The position numbers and the translations under genes are program-made. The notes under the pieces were generated by a model. That model made no database searches, was not told the DNA's origin, and saw nothing but the letters and a program-made list of their open reading frames with translations. From NCBI GenBank assembly GCA_004292745.1, contig RDXH01000031.1, forward strand, positions 30,150-94,149: a stretch of 64,000 bases of DNA. Direction: 5' to 3'. Numbering within the stretch: position 1 is the first letter of the stretch; every line of letters starts with the position of its first letter. This stretch comes from Oscillatoriales cyanobacterium (lineage in GTDB: Bacteria > Cyanobacteriota > Cyanobacteriia > Cyanobacteriales > Microcoleaceae). Positions 1 through 9,929 of the stretch are shown in pieces.

Positions 1-45
1 AACCCCCCCCTGCCCCCCCCAAGGGGGGAAAGAATCAGGAAGAAT

Positions 46-84
46 ATTTATAACAAATAACCAATAACCAATAACCAATAACTA
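46..84. repeat. Heptamer-type tandem repeat (AACCAAT)
   Basis: Short tandem copies of AACCAAT/AACTAAT run directly into the start codon of the next gene, whose first codons (ATG ACT AAT TAC) still resemble the repeat. This is the STRR type of repeat known in cyanobacteria. The window begins with a G/C-run segment that resembles the strings at about 10335 and 54812. Confidence 0.7.
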
Positions 85-621
85 ATGACTAATTACTTAG
101 CACTACTTGCACATCGAGTGATCGTGGCTGTTTCAACTATGCCCGATCGCACTGATTGGCTGATTACTGTGCTGGTGGTGGTGGCTTATAGTGCGATCGC
201 GCTTCCCATTGGTTTTTGGTCAGGATTTCTGAAAGTAGATCCGCAAACAAGAAGGCGTACAATTATTGGGGTAACAGTGGGCTGTTTATTCAGTCCCGGC
301 ATCAGCGAGGAAATCTGGTTCCGCGTTTTAATCCTACCCCACAAGCAGGAAAATGCTTCTGGGTTAACGCTAGGGCTTTGGGTAAGTCTGAGTTTGGCGC
401 TGTTTATAGTCTACCATCCGCTCAACGGGCTGACTTTTTACCCAGTGGGGCGATCGACCTTTCTCAATCCAGTGTTTTTGCTACTGGCGGCAGTTTTGGG
501 GGTCGCGTGTAGCATTGCATACCTCCAAAGTGGCTCAGTATGGCCGGCTGTACTGATTCACTGGCTGGCGGTGACAGTCTGGCTGCTGCTATTGGGCGGT
601 TACAGGAGGCTATATGGTTAA
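85..621 (+). CDS. CPBP family intramembrane metalloprotease (Abi/CAAX-type)
   Basis: A 178-residue multi-pass membrane protein. Three signatures of the CPBP family (CAAX protease and bacteriocin-processing type) are visible: EEIWFR with adjacent glutamates at 75-76 and Arg80, FIVYH ending in His111, and His159 in the last membrane helix. These are the expected metal-binding and catalytic residues of a glutamic intramembrane protease. Hydrophobic segments lie at about 25-45, 58-72, 97-112, 126-145 and 150-172. The start codon falls inside a heptamer repeat and no Shine-Dalgarno sequence is evident, so an alternative start is possible. The substrate is unknown; cyanobacterial genomes usually carry several paralogues. 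Confidence 0.8.
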   Translation: MTNYLALLAHRVIVAVSTMPDRTDWLITVLVVVAYSAIALPIGFWSGFLKVDPQTRRRTIIGVTVGCLFSPGISEEIWFRVLILPHKQENASGLTLGLWVSLSLALFIVYHPLNGLTFYPVGRSTFLNPVFLLLAAVLGVACSIAYLQSGSVWPAVLIHWLAVTVWLLLLGGYRRLYG

Positions 622-666
622 ATATAAAAGTCGAGTACAACTATTTTGTCGCGAGGTATTTAAGTT

Positions 667-1932
667 GTGGCTATCATAGGAGCGATCGTCGGTTTTTTAG
701 TAGGCATCGTAGTTGCTTACTCCTTGGTGGAAAAACGGTTAAACAAGCAAAAACAAGAAAACTTAGAGCAAACTCGCCAAATTGCTGAGGAAATAGAAAG
801 AGCTCACCAGTCTCGGATTCAGCAAACAGTCCAATCTCTGCAAGTAGAACAGGATGAGCGACTCAGACAAGTTACTCTAGAACACGAAAATTTACTCAAA
901 CAAGTTACTACCGAACACGAAAATCAGCTCACCAAAATTATTGAAGACCGGGACAATCAGCTCAGACAAGCTACTAGCCAACAGGAGAATTATCTCCGTA
1001 ACTTAAGTGCAGAATTAGCTGGTAATCATGATTCTCAGTTGCAAGAAAGTATCCAATCATTGCAACAAAAACACGAATCAGAATTACTCAAGCTGGCTGA
1101 AGAACTGCATCACAACTATCAAGCTCAAATTGATGATAACCTACAAAATCTACAACAACAACATGAAATTAGGTTGAGAGAAACTGCTGAGGAGTATCAA
1201 AACCGCGAAGTGGAGATGCAGTTAAGATTGCAATCTTTGCAAGCAGAATACGAGAGTCAATTAGCAGCAGTTAATCAGCAGTTACAAGCTCACGAAGCCC
1301 AGATGCAATTCACCATCAAGTCTTTACAAGAGCAGTATGAAAGTCAGTTAAATCAAACACAAGTGCCGCCGTCACAGTTTCGGGAATTAGAGCCAACAGA
1401 AGTGCCACCGTCACAGTTGTGGGAGTTAGAGCCAACAGAAGTGCCGCCATCACAGTTTCGGGAATTAGAGCCAACAGAAGCGCCACCTTCGCAGTTCCCA
1501 GAGTTAGAGCCAACAGAGTTAAATCAAACACAATTTACAGCACCGCCTCAAATAGTCAGACAAACACCAAATTATTCCCTAGCGCAGTGGATGGGAATTG
1601 TTCAAAGTCAGGATACAGAATCGCGAAAATTAGCAGCATCTGCTTTAGGTAAAATTGCGGCTGCGAATCCTTTGAGAATAGATAATCAGCGAGCCATAGA
1701 AACTTTGGGAAAATTAGCTCAAGATTACGCTCCTGAAGTTCGCCAGACAGCGGTGGAAGCTTTAGGAATGATTAAGTCAGAAAAAGTGATTCCACTTTTG
1801 CAAAAAGCTTTGCGAGATACAGACAGCGTTGTGGCTAAATCTGCCAGTGCTGCTCTGAATAAGTTTAAGTTTTATCGGCGCGTTTCCCCCGTAAAAGCAA
1901 AAATTAATGCCCTGAAGAAACCCAAGCCTTAA
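667..1932 (+). CDS. Membrane-anchored coiled-coil protein with C-terminal HEAT repeats
   Basis: 421 residues from a GTG start. One N-terminal membrane helix (about 2-19, AIIGAIVGFLVGIVVAYS) is followed by a long Gln/Glu-rich coiled coil (about 25-230). Then come four tandem 13-residue units of the form VPPSQFRELEPTE (233-284). The C-terminus (about 305-405) has HEAT-like helical repeats containing ALGKIA and ALGMIKS, as in phycobilisome-lyase-type HEAT proteins. The layout suggests a membrane-tethered scaffold with a protein-binding C-terminus. Function is not recognised. The gene lies 45 bp after the CPBP protease on the same strand. Confidence 0.75.
   Translation: MAIIGAIVGFLVGIVVAYSLVEKRLNKQKQENLEQTRQIAEEIERAHQSRIQQTVQSLQVEQDERLRQVTLEHENLLKQVTTEHENQLTKIIEDRDNQLRQATSQQENYLRNLSAELAGNHDSQLQESIQSLQQKHESELLKLAEELHHNYQAQIDDNLQNLQQQHEIRLRETAEEYQNREVEMQLRLQSLQAEYESQLAAVNQQLQAHEAQMQFTIKSLQEQYESQLNQTQVPPSQFRELEPTEVPPSQLWELEPTEVPPSQFRELEPTEAPPSQFPELEPTELNQTQFTAPPQIVRQTPNYSLAQWMGIVQSQDTESRKLAASALGKIAAANPLRIDNQRAIETLGKLAQDYAPEVRQTAVEALGMIKSEKVIPLLQKALRDTDSVVAKSASAALNKFKFYRRVSPVKAKINALKKPKP
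1363..1518 (+). repeat. Four tandem 39-bp coding repeats
   Basis: Four in-frame 39-bp units encode [V/A]PPSQ[F/L]xELEPTE between the coiled coil and the HEAT domain. Copy number could vary without breaking the frame. Confidence 0.85.
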
Positions 1933-2154
1933 GCCTTTAACCTGTTCCATAGTCTGATGATTCTCACAGTTCGTCATCCTAAGCAGACTCAACAAATGAA
2001 GCGTATCCTCCTTCCCAGACTTGAGCCTGGGAAGGCAGAAAACCGTTGTTATCCGAGCCTATGGAGTCGCTTCTCAAAGGTCAAATCTATAGACTTGGAT
2101 TCTACCACAGATTATGGTAGTTTATTTATTAAGACCCTTTCATTAATCAGTGAA

Positions 2155-2994
2155 ATGTACTTATCCATTGTTGGCGATCGTAATTACATTTTAGGAATAG
2201 CAGCAATACTAAAATCCATAGAACTGAATGCTACCACAGACCCCAATCAGTCCGTTAACATTACAGTTGTCTCCACGGGTTTTAATACAGAGCAACAGGA
2301 AAAGTTGCAACAGTGCTGCAAATATAAGATTGAATGGCAAGAAGTGAAGGATAATTACAATGACTTGCTGTCGCTTTCTGGTTCTAAACTAACTTACGCT
2401 AGATTGGAGCCGGAAAAATACACAAAGGCGACAGAAAGACTAATCTGGCTCGACAGTGATATGATTGTGTTGGACAGCTTAGAGCCACTGTGGAATTTAG
2501 ATTTTCAAGGAATGCCACTCGCCGCAGCGCTCAATGTCTGGGGTAATCCCAACAACGATCAAGATAAAAACCCTTATTTCAATGCAGGCTTATTAGTTTT
2601 CAATATGAAACTTTGGCTTGAAGAAAAATTGTCAGAGCAAATGATTGCTGATGCTAAAGTCAACCTGTGGTCTGATTGCGACCAAGGGACATCAAATTCG
2701 GTTTTAGCGGGACGGTGGTATCAACTCGATCAGATCTGGAATAATCCTGATACTGAAGACACTGCTACTAAAGTGATGCACTTTATATCCAGACCAAAAC
2801 CTTGGGAAAGTCCCGAACCGAATAAATTATGGATGGAGATGTTGTCTCAAACCCCGTTTAAGGATGAACTGGCGAAAATTCAAAATAATTCTGATTGGCT
2901 TTTGAATTTAAAGCTCAAATACGCAAGATGGGAGCCTTGGGTAAGGCACCCGATCAAAAAAATCAAGAGTTACTTGAAAAATCGCTCCAGGTAA
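2155..2994 (+). CDS. Glycosyltransferase family 8-like protein
   Basis: 279 residues if the ATG at 2155 is used. An upstream ATG at 1957 would add 66 residues that look non-coding and cover a palindromic repeat (CTTCCCAG/CTGGGAAG, about 2009-2036), so I prefer 2155. The start MYLSIVGDRNYILG fits a GT8 nucleotide-binding strand. The metal-binding DXD motif is D-S-D at residues 100-102 (WLDSDMIV). FNAGLLVFN, CDQGTSN and a C-terminal HFISRPKPW match the family's conserved blocks, the last being a variant of HxxGxxKPW. It probably transfers a sugar to a glycan or glycoside. Donor and acceptor cannot be told. A strong hairpin follows. Confidence 0.75.
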   Translation: MYLSIVGDRNYILGIAAILKSIELNATTDPNQSVNITVVSTGFNTEQQEKLQQCCKYKIEWQEVKDNYNDLLSLSGSKLTYARLEPEKYTKATERLIWLDSDMIVLDSLEPLWNLDFQGMPLAAALNVWGNPNNDQDKNPYFNAGLLVFNMKLWLEEKLSEQMIADAKVNLWSDCDQGTSNSVLAGRWYQLDQIWNNPDTEDTATKVMHFISRPKPWESPEPNKLWMEMLSQTPFKDELAKIQNNSDWLLNLKLKYARWEPWVRHPIKKIKSYLKNRSR

Positions 2995-3018
2995 ATTACG
3001 GAAAAATTAGCTCTCAAG

Positions 3019-3071
3019 CCCGGTCTTTCTCCACCTCAAATCAACCAATTAGGTGGAGAAACCGGGTTTTT
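3019..3071 (+). terminator. Hairpin terminator after the glycosyltransferase
   Basis: CCCGGTcTTTCTCCACCT (3019-3036) pairs with AGGTGGAGAAACCGGG (3051-3066) and is followed by TTTTTG. It fits a rho-independent terminator. The ACCGGGTTTTT end recurs in the hairpins at 43686 and 51391. Confidence 0.75.
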
Positions 3072-3457
3072 GCGTCCTTGGCTATAGGAGTTTAGTCGAT
3101 CGCCAAAATATTTAGATAAAAATTATCATCAAAGTCTTGGTAGTGAAGCCAGTAGCGGCAGAACGTTGACAACAGTTTGCCTGGTAAATTGTATTTTACA
3201 ACACAAATTAGGCGACAGCACTTAAAATAGTCTGGATTTACCGATACACTGCACCCTTAGCAGGCGATGTATATTACCAAGAGTAGGGGGGTTGCGCCTT
3301 CAAACTCCTGAGAATGGTGCACAATTTCAAATTAATATCACATAACTGCACCATTTTCAGTAAGCTTTGGGTAGAACAGGCTTTCTAGCCTGTTGATAGC
3401 AATGGTGCAAAATGTAAAATCGATCGTTAATCTTGTCCAACTACCAATTACGAACCT
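3072..3457 (+). promoter_or_regulatory. Upstream region of carB with alternative pairing repeats
   Basis: This gene-free stretch holds AATGGTGCA at 3313-3321, its inverse TGCACCATT at 3347-3355, and AATGGTGCA again at 3401-3409. The middle copy could pair with either neighbour. A palindrome AACAGGCTttctAGCCTGTT lies at 3375-3394. Whether this controls carB or is only interspersed repeat sequence cannot be decided from sequence. Confidence 0.4.
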
Positions 3458-6400
3458 ATGCCCCGTCGCCAAGACTTACAAAAAATTCTGCTAATTGGTT
3501 CCGGCCCAATTGTGATCGGTCAAGCGTGCGAGTTTGACTATTCGGGGACCCAGGCTTGCAAAGCTTTGCGAGAAGAAGGTTATGAAGTAGTGCTGGTGAA
3601 TTCCAACCCAGCTACCATTATGACCGATCCAGAAACAGCCGATCGCATCTACATCGAACCTCTAACGCCAGCCATCCTCGAACAAATCATCGCCAAAGAA
3701 AGACCACAAGCAATTTTACCGACAATGGGCGGTCAAACAGCCCTAAATTTAGCCGTCGCGGTCGCTAAGAATGGCGTTTTAGAAAAATACAACGTTGAGT
3801 TAATTGGCGCTAAGCTACCAGCAATTGAAATGGCAGAAGACCGACTGCTATTTAAAGAAGCGATGGCGCGCATTGGAGTAGCTGTGTGTCCTTCGGGAAT
3901 TGCCAACAATCTAGATGAAGCCAAAGCAATTGGGCACCAAATCGGTTCTTATCCGTTAATTATCCGTCCCGCTTTTACAATGGGCGGCACGGGAGGAGGC
4001 ATTTCTTACAATCAAGAAGAGTTTGAAGAAATGGCCCAAGGTGGCATTGATGCTAGCCCCGTATCCCAAATTCTGATCGAACAATCTTTAATCGGTTGGA
4101 AAGAGTACGAACTAGAAGTGATGCGGGATTTAGCAGATAATGTGGTGATTATTTGCTCGATCGAAAATATAGACCCGATGGGCGTTCATACCGGAGATTC
4201 CATCACAGTCGCGCCGGCTCAAACCCTAACAGACAAAGAATATCAGCGGCTGCGGGATGCTTCGATTAAAATCATTCGGGAAATCGGAGTTGAAACTGGC
4301 GGTTCTAACATTCAATTTGCGGTGAATCCGGTAAATGGAGATTTCATCGTCATTGAAATGAACCCCCGCGTTTCCCGTTCCTCGGCTTTAGCCTCAAAAG
4401 CAACAGGATTTCCCATTGCGAAAATGGCGGCAAAATTAGCAGTGGGCTACACCCTGGATGAAATTTCTAACGATATTACCAAGAAAACTCCTGCTTCTTT
4501 TGAACCCACAATTGACTACGTGGTGACGAAGATTCCCCGATTTGCTTTTGAAAAGTTCCCCGGTTCTGAACCGACCCTGACAACGCAAATGAAGTCAGTG
4601 GGAGAGGTAATGGCGATCGGGCGTAGCTTCAATGAATCTTTCCAAAAAGCGCTGCGAGGATTAGAAACTGGTCGGGCGGGTTTCGGTTGCGACAAACCCG
4701 AAAAGTTGCCTAGTTTGGAACAAATTCGCGCCGGATTGCGGACACCAAATCCCGAACGCATTTTCACAGTTCGCCACGCGATGATGATGGGAATGTCGGT
4801 GGAAGACATCTTTGAACTCACAGCAATTGACCCTTGGTTTTTGGACAAAATGCAGGAATTGCTGGAAACTGAAAAGTTCATGAAGCGGACCCAGCTCCAG
4901 CAGTTGACCAAAGACACAATGTTTGCCATCAAGCAGTTGGGATTTAGCGATCGCCAAATTGCTTACGCGACCAAAACATCAGAAGATGAAGTTCGCACTT
5001 ATCGCAAAAAATTAGGCGTAACACCGATTTACAAAACCGTTGATACCTGCGCCGCCGAATTTGAAGCATTCACGCCTTATTACTATTCTACCTACGAATT
5101 GGGAACAGCAATTTGGGAATTAGGCGATGAAGAAAAGAAGATTTCACCAGTGGCTCACAGTCTCAGCCCAGAGTCAGAAGTTTTGCCTTCTACTAAGCGC
5201 AAAGTAATGATTTTAGGCGGTGGTCCCAACCGCATCGGACAGGGAATTGAGTTTGATTACTGTTGCTGTCATGCTTCCTATTCCCTAGGAGAAGACGGGT
5301 TTGAGACAATCATGGTTAACTCCAACCCAGAAACGGTTTCGACGGATTATGATACCAGCGATCGCCTGTATTTTGAACCCCTAACCAAAGAAGATGTCCT
5401 CAACATTATCGAGGCGGAAAATCCAGAGGGAGTCATAATTCAATTTGGCGGACAAACCCCGTTGAAATTAGCACTACCTTTACAAAAAGCCCTGGAAAAT
5501 CATCCAGACGTACAAACAAAAATATGGGGAACTTCGCCGGATTCCATTGATACTGCTGAAGACAGGGAAAGGTTTGAAAAAATTCTGCGAAAGTTGAATA
5601 TTCAGCAAGCTGCTAACGGGTTGGCGCGCAGTTTTGAGGATGCTTTAATCGTAGCTCAACGGATTGGTTATCCAGTAGTGGTGCGCCCCAGCTACGTGTT
5701 AGGCGGCCGAGCCATGGAAATTGTTTATTCCGATACGGAATTGGAACGTTACATGACCTATGCGGTGCTGGTAGAACCAGACCATCCGATTTTAATTGAC
5801 AAGTTCTTGGAAAATGCGACAGAGGTAGATGTAGACGCGATCGCCGATATTACAGGAAATGTCACCATCGGGGGCATTATGGAACACATTGAGGAAGCGG
5901 GAATTCACTCCGGCGACTCTGCTTGTACCATCCCTTACCAAACACTTACCCCAGCAGCTTTAGAAACAATTCGCCGCCAGACAGTGGAATTAGCCAAAGC
6001 CCTGAAAGTGATCGGGTTGATGAACATTCAATTTGCGGTTCAAGGAGAGCAAGTTTTCATTTTGGAGGCGAACCCGCGGGCTTCTAGAACAGTGCCTTTT
6101 GTCTCCAAGGCGATCGGAGTACCCCTAGCAAAAATGGCCTCACGGGTAATGTCTGGTCAAACTCTGGAAGCTTTAGGTTTTACTAAAGAAGTTGTACCCA
6201 CTCATGTTTCAGTGAAAGAAGCCGTACTACCCTTTGCTAAGTTCCCTGGAACCGATACTTTGTTAGGACCAGAAATGCGATCGACCGGCGAAGTCATGGG
6301 GATTGACACCGATTTTGGCAAGGCCTTCGCCAAAGCTCAATTGGGTGCCGGACAAGTCATGCCCCTGTCAGGAACTGTACTGGTTTCCATGCGCGATCGA

Positions 6401-6763
6401 GACAAACTACCAGTTGTACCAGTTGTCAAGGAATTCTTGGAATTAGGTTTCAAAGTAGTAGCAACTCACGGTACTCGCAAAGTATTGGAAGAGCAAGGTT
6501 TAGATGTAGATTTGGTCTTAAAACTCCATGAAGGGCGGCCGAATTTGTTGGATTCGATCAAGAACGAGAAAATTCAACTAATTATCACCACACCTTCTGG
6601 TGAAGAGTCCCGCGCCGACGGTATCTTTATCCGTCGCACAGCATTAACCTACAAAATTCCCATTATTACCACCATTGCCGGTGCGAAAGCGACGGCGGCG
6701 GGAATTCGATCGCTCAAATCTAACCCAATGGAGGTAAAAGCAATTCAGGATTATTACCCCTAA
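3458..6763 (+). CDS. carB: Carbamoyl-phosphate synthase large subunit
   Basis: 1101 residues, the usual length. CarB makes carbamoyl phosphate from bicarbonate, ammonia supplied by the small subunit CarA, and two ATP, for arginine and pyrimidine synthesis. The two homologous ATP-grasp halves are plain. The first starts with [20 protein letters not shown] and the second at about residue 580 ([20 protein letters not shown]). Each has its NSNPET/NSNPAT and ATP-grasp segments ([25 protein letters not shown]). The last ~150 residues form the MGS-like allosteric domain. carA is not in the window, so the subunits are unlinked here. The start is the first ATG in frame. Confidence 0.97.
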   Translation: MPRRQDLQKILLIGSGPIVIGQACEFDYSGTQACKALREEGYEVVLVNSNPATIMTDPETADRIYIEPLTPAILEQIIAKERPQAILPTMGGQTALNLAVAVAKNGVLEKYNVELIGAKLPAIEMAEDRLLFKEAMARIGVAVCPSGIANNLDEAKAIGHQIGSYPLIIRPAFTMGGTGGGISYNQEEFEEMAQGGIDASPVSQILIEQSLIGWKEYELEVMRDLADNVVIICSIENIDPMGVHTGDSITVAPAQTLTDKEYQRLRDASIKIIREIGVETGGSNIQFAVNPVNGDFIVIEMNPRVSRSSALASKATGFPIAKMAAKLAVGYTLDEISNDITKKTPASFEPTIDYVVTKIPRFAFEKFPGSEPTLTTQMKSVGEVMAIGRSFNESFQKALRGLETGRAGFGCDKPEKLPSLEQIRAGLRTPNPERIFTVRHAMMMGMSVEDIFELTAIDPWFLDKMQELLETEKFMKRTQLQQLTKDTMFAIKQLGFSDRQIAYATKTSEDEVRTYRKKLGVTPIYKTVDTCAAEFEAFTPYYYSTYELGTAIWELGDEEKKISPVAHSLSPESEVLPSTKRKVMILGGGPNRIGQGIEFDYCCCHASYSLGEDGFETIMVNSNPETVSTDYDTSDRLYFEPLTKEDVLNIIEAENPEGVIIQFGGQTPLKLALPLQKALENHPDVQTKIWGTSPDSIDTAEDRERFEKILRKLNIQQAANGLARSFEDALIVAQRIGYPVVVRPSYVLGGRAMEIVYSDTELERYMTYAVLVEPDHPILIDKFLENATEVDVDAIADITGNVTIGGIMEHIEEAGIHSGDSACTIPYQTLTPAALETIRRQTVELAKALKVIGLMNIQFAVQGEQVFILEANPRASRTVPFVSKAIGVPLAKMASRVMSGQTLEALGFTKEVVPTHVSVKEAVLPFAKFPGTDTLLGPEMRSTGEVMGIDTDFGKAFAKAQLGAGQVMPLSGTVLVSMRDRDKLPVVPVVKEFLELGFKVVATHGTRKVLEEQGLDVDLVLKLHEGRPNLLDSIKNEKIQLIITTPSGEESRADGIFIRRTALTYKIPIITTIAGAKATAAGIRSLKSNPMEVKAIQDYYP

Positions 6764-7156
6764 ATTTCCATCCCCCTTCCCTTTTTGAGCCATGGCTGAT
6801 TCACATTTTTCTTAACACAATCAGGCTTGAGATGAGGGTGGGGCGTAGGTAGAAATTAATTTTCAGGTAGTAGAGTAGATCGATCGCCTTTGATTCAATC
6901 CTCATCCAAACACTGCCCCCAGATTTATCTGGGGGCTAAATTATCAAAAAAATCTCCTTATGCTGACACCTAGGCTCAGAAAACCAGGTTTTATGCTTGA
7001 ATACTTGGTTGTGATTCCCAGGAGAAACCGGGCGATTGAAAATCCAGTCTATAGAAACTTTCGTCCGCCTCTGCAAACAACCGAGAATATTGCGATCTAT
7101 ACCTAAAACAAGATAAATTTAAACGCATTGAGTGTCAAAATTCAAGTAACGAAATG
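6764..7156. other. Intergenic region without a gene
   Basis: No credible reading frame. It contains a small G/C hairpin (CCCCCAGATTTATCTGGGGG, about 6918-6937) downstream of carB without a T-run, and decayed ACCAGGTTTT/AAACCGGG repeat fragments at about 6978-7031. Confidence 0.5.
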
Positions 7157-7555
7157 TTAACGAGAGACACCCTGGGAATTGCCACTCCCACTCACCCACT
7201 CTAAAAATCCTTGAAACGGCTGCTGTCGCGGTAACGATTGTTCCGTTGTCACGATCGCAAATCCCAGAAATACAGCACTTCCCAAAAGAGCCAACAACGG
7301 CAAATGCTTCCCAACCCCCAAATCGCGCTGAATGCGAGCTAGAGGCCTGCTCTCACGCCTCAGCATCTTCCCCACCGTTAATTGTTTCAGGCTAAAAGGA
7401 TCGCGGACAAAATGGCCACTCCAACTAATTACCAAATGGGAATGACAGTGAGGACAACTGAATAGTCCGCTAACCATCCCCACAGCCCCGACGATGCTGG
7501 AACGGTTGCAAATCGGACAAGTGACAGAATGAGTGTTGTAGGTGGGAGCGTTCAT
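7157..7555 (-). CDS. Zinc-ribbon membrane protein, function unknown
   Basis: 132 residues. Two CxxC pairs (Cys13/Cys16 and Cys34/Cys37) form a small zinc ribbon, and a single hydrophobic helix lies at about 84-104 (LPLLALLGSAVFLGF). This predicts a cytoplasmic zinc-binding head attached to a membrane. I do not recognise a named family. It stands alone between carB and a palindromic element. Confidence 0.6.
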   Translation of the reverse strand: MNAPTYNTHSVTCPICNRSSIVGAVGMVSGLFSCPHCHSHLVISWSGHFVRDPFSLKQLTVGKMLRRESRPLARIQRDLGVGKHLPLLALLGSAVFLGFAIVTTEQSLPRQQPFQGFLEWVSGSGNSQGVSR

Positions 7556-7625
7556 AACTGTTTTTCTTGAGTAAAAAAACCAATAACTAATAGAGAGCCA
7601 GCGCTAATGCCTAGGGCATAGACCT

Positions 7626-7781
7626 AAAGAGGCAGGGCGGTTTGATTCTTTGTAGGGGCAATCCCCCCGTGGTTGCCCCAATGCCTGAAATGACGGAAAA
7701 TGGTCGGTGGGGGGGTAGGCACGGGGGCACTACCCCTACAAAGCCCTCGTTTTTTGGAGAATGAAACCGCCCTGCCTAAAG
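7626..7781. mobile_element. MITE-like palindromic element (AGGCAGGGCGGTTT ends)
   Basis: Perfect 14-bp inverted ends AGGCAGGGCGGTTT (7630-7643) and AAACCGCCCTGCCT (7764-7777), flanked on both sides by AAAG, a possible target duplication. The interior is also palindromic: TTGTAGGGGCAATCCCCCC pairs imperfectly with GGGGGCACTACCCCTACAA. The same core occurs in the element at 59182. No coding capacity. Confidence 0.65.
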
Positions 7782-7833
7782 AGGTACTTTTCCTTAATTC
7801 CTAGTTTACCTCTGATATCCGCCAGATCGGATC

Positions 7834-8640
7834 TCAATTCATTGTAAAACCTTTAAATTTCCAATCCTGTAAACTGTGCAAGTCTCGGCCACAGGTGAGG
7901 TTGTATTGAAGAGGAGTAATGGTAATTTTATGGTCGCGAATAGCTTGTACATCCGTAGGAAGATCTCGCAAATCAGAGGTTTCTAAGGTTTCTTCCACAT
8001 CTTCTAACAATTCCCCAGCTAGCCAATAATAAGTTTTGCCGCGGGGATCGGTACGCTTTTGAAATATATCGAAATAGCGGCGAATCCCTTGACGGGCGAT
8101 CGCAACTCCGGTAATTTCTGCTTGTTTAACCGCTGGTATATTCACATTCCACAACATGGGTTTTGCCATAGGTTGTTTTTCCAACTGTGAGAGCAAACTC
8201 ACGGCAAAATTTACTGCCGGCTCAAATTCCAAGCAAGCATAGCTCGCAAGGCTGAAAGCAATGCTGGGAATCCCTTCCATAATGCCTTCCATGGCGGCCG
8301 AAACCGTCCCGGAACAAATGATATCCGTTCCTAAATTCGGGCCGTGATTAATACCTGCCAGAACAAAATCTGGCGGTTTGTCAAGTAAAGCCCACAAAGC
8401 TAGTTTCACGCAGTCAGCGGGAGTACCAGAACAAGCCCAAGCTTTGACTGCGGGGTCAAAAATAGATTCGACAATTTCGGCGCGGATGGGTTGGTGCAGG
8501 GTGAGGCCGTGACCTGTCGCCGACCGTTCTCTGTCGGGACAAACTACGCTGACGTCATGACCAGCGGCGGCGAGTGCGTTGGCGAGGCTGCGGATGCCTT
8601 GTGCAAAGATGCCGTCGTCGTTGCTAATTAGAAGTTTCAT
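7834..8640 (-). CDS. surE: 5'/3'-nucleotidase SurE
   Basis: 268 residues from the ATG at 8640. A further in-frame ATG at 8661 would add seven residues ahead of the conserved start [10 protein letters not shown]. SurE is a metal-dependent nucleoside monophosphate phosphatase. Metal ligands Asp8 and Asp9, Ser40 in ERSATGHG, and the [11 protein letters not shown] block with the following [10 protein letters not shown] are all present, so it should be active. It stands alone, 260 bp from pheS and divergent from it. Confidence 0.93.
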   Translation of the reverse strand: MKLLISNDDGIFAQGIRSLANALAAAGHDVSVVCPDRERSATGHGLTLHQPIRAEIVESIFDPAVKAWACSGTPADCVKLALWALLDKPPDFVLAGINHGPNLGTDIICSGTVSAAMEGIMEGIPSIAFSLASYACLEFEPAVNFAVSLLSQLEKQPMAKPMLWNVNIPAVKQAEITGVAIARQGIRRYFDIFQKRTDPRGKTYYWLAGELLEDVEETLETSDLRDLPTDVQAIRDHKITITPLQYNLTCGRDLHSLQDWKFKGFTMN

Positions 8641-8718
8641 GAAAAGTTTTGTAGGCCACATGACAATACTAAACTAAATTCAAGTCTGGCGATCGCTTTG
8701 GTCTCTAATTACCAATTG

Positions 8719-8785
8719 GACATCTCCCATAATTATTGTGGAACAGGCATCCTGCCTGTTTTTGACAAGCTTTTTAGGAGATGTC
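8719..8785. mobile_element. Palindromic repeat, GACATCTCC family, copy 1
   Basis: Inverted ends GACATCTCC/GGAGATGTC enclose a central palindrome AACAGGCATCCTGCCTGTT. A nearly identical copy lies at 23350-23418, and the central palindrome occurs alone in variant form at 3375, 32385 and 38653. Confidence 0.75.
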
Positions 8786-8871
8786 TATTACCGATTAAAA
8801 TCTCAAATGTAAAATCAACCAGCCACTCGCACTCAAATTGCGCTAAACTCAACTTGGCTCCAACAGCCATC

Positions 8872-8900
8872 AATCTAAAATCTCAAATCTAAAATCTAAA
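8872..8900. repeat. AATCTAA heptamer array abutting pheS
   Basis: Imperfect tandem AATCTAAA units end at the base before the pheS ATG. The same sequence precedes rodA (23622), psbQ (48203) and the DAO gene (48960). Confidence 0.75.
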
Positions 8901-9905
8901 ATGACTGTCCAGAAGAGCGACATTGAAACCCAACTAGAAACCCTCGGACAAGAAGCCAAAAGTGCGATCGCCACCACTAATACCCTCGAACAACTCGAAC
9001 AGTTGCGCGTCAATTACCTAGGTAAAAAAGGCCAACTCTCTCAAGTTTTAGGTATGATGGGCAAACTGCCACCAGATCAGCGACCGAAACTAGGTGCGAT
9101 CGCCAACACCGTCAAAGAAGCCCTACAAACCGATTTAGAAGACAAACGCACCTCCCTCCAAACCGCCCAAATCCAAGCCAAACTAGCCTCAGAAACCCTC
9201 GATGTCACCATGCCTGGGATTTTTCGACCCCAAGGCAGAATACACCCCTTAAACAGCGTCATAGACCGCGCTTTAGATATCTTTGTTGGCCTCGGCTACA
9301 CCGTAGCCAACGGCCCAGAAATGGAAACAGACTATTACAATTTTGAAGCACTAAACACCCCGCCAGACCACCCAGCGCGGGATATGCAAGATACCTTTTA
9401 TCTCCCAGGCGGAAACCTGCTGCGAACCCAAACATCCTCCGTGCAAATTCGCTACATGGAACAGCACAAACCCCCGATTCGGATTGTCTCTCCAGGCCGC
9501 GTTTACCGCCGCGATACCGTCGATGCTACTCACGCCGCCGTCTTCCATCAAATAGAACTTTTGGCCATAGATGAAGGGCTGACCTTTACTGACTTGAAAG
9601 GCACAATCAAAGAATTTTTGCGACAAATGTTCGGACAAGATTTGCCCATTCGTTTTCGCACCAGTTATTTTCCGTTTACAGAACCTTCTGCCGAAGTAGA
9701 TTTGCAGTGGAATGGTAAATGGCTAGAAGTTTTAGGATGCGGCATGGTCGATCCTAATGTTCTGAAAGGAGTTGGTTTAGACCCGGAAAAATACAGTGGT
9801 TTTGCCGCCGGTTTTGGTGTCGAGCGCTTCGCAATGGTATTGCATGAAATTGATGATATTCGTCGGGTTTATGCCAGCGATTTGCGCTTTTTACGCCAAT
9901 TTTAA
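8901..9905 (+). CDS. pheS: Phenylalanyl-tRNA synthetase alpha subunit
   Basis: 334 residues, normal for bacterial PheS. The first ~90 residues form the coiled-coil tRNA-binding arm. The class II catalytic core follows: [16 protein letters not shown], then [42 protein letters not shown] (motif 2), [16 protein letters not shown] and [14 protein letters not shown] (motif 3). It charges tRNA-Phe together with PheT, which is not in the window. The ATG directly follows an AATCTAA heptamer array, with no clear Shine-Dalgarno sequence. Confidence 0.97.
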   Translation: MTVQKSDIETQLETLGQEAKSAIATTNTLEQLEQLRVNYLGKKGQLSQVLGMMGKLPPDQRPKLGAIANTVKEALQTDLEDKRTSLQTAQIQAKLASETLDVTMPGIFRPQGRIHPLNSVIDRALDIFVGLGYTVANGPEMETDYYNFEALNTPPDHPARDMQDTFYLPGGNLLRTQTSSVQIRYMEQHKPPIRIVSPGRVYRRDTVDATHAAVFHQIELLAIDEGLTFTDLKGTIKEFLRQMFGQDLPIRFRTSYFPFTEPSAEVDLQWNGKWLEVLGCGMVDPNVLKGVGLDPEKYSGFAAGFGVERFAMVLHEIDDIRRVYASDLRFLRQF

Positions 9906-9929
9906 CTAACCATATAGCCGTGATTTAAG

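Noticed and set aside
1957..2154. 66-residue N-terminal extension of the glycosyltransferase
   Set aside because: It contains a palindromic repeat and no recognisable domain; the GT8 fold begins at the ATG at 2155.
8698..8892. 64-codon frame between surE and pheS
   Set aside because: It covers the GACATCTCC palindromic element and heptamer repeat; not protein-like.
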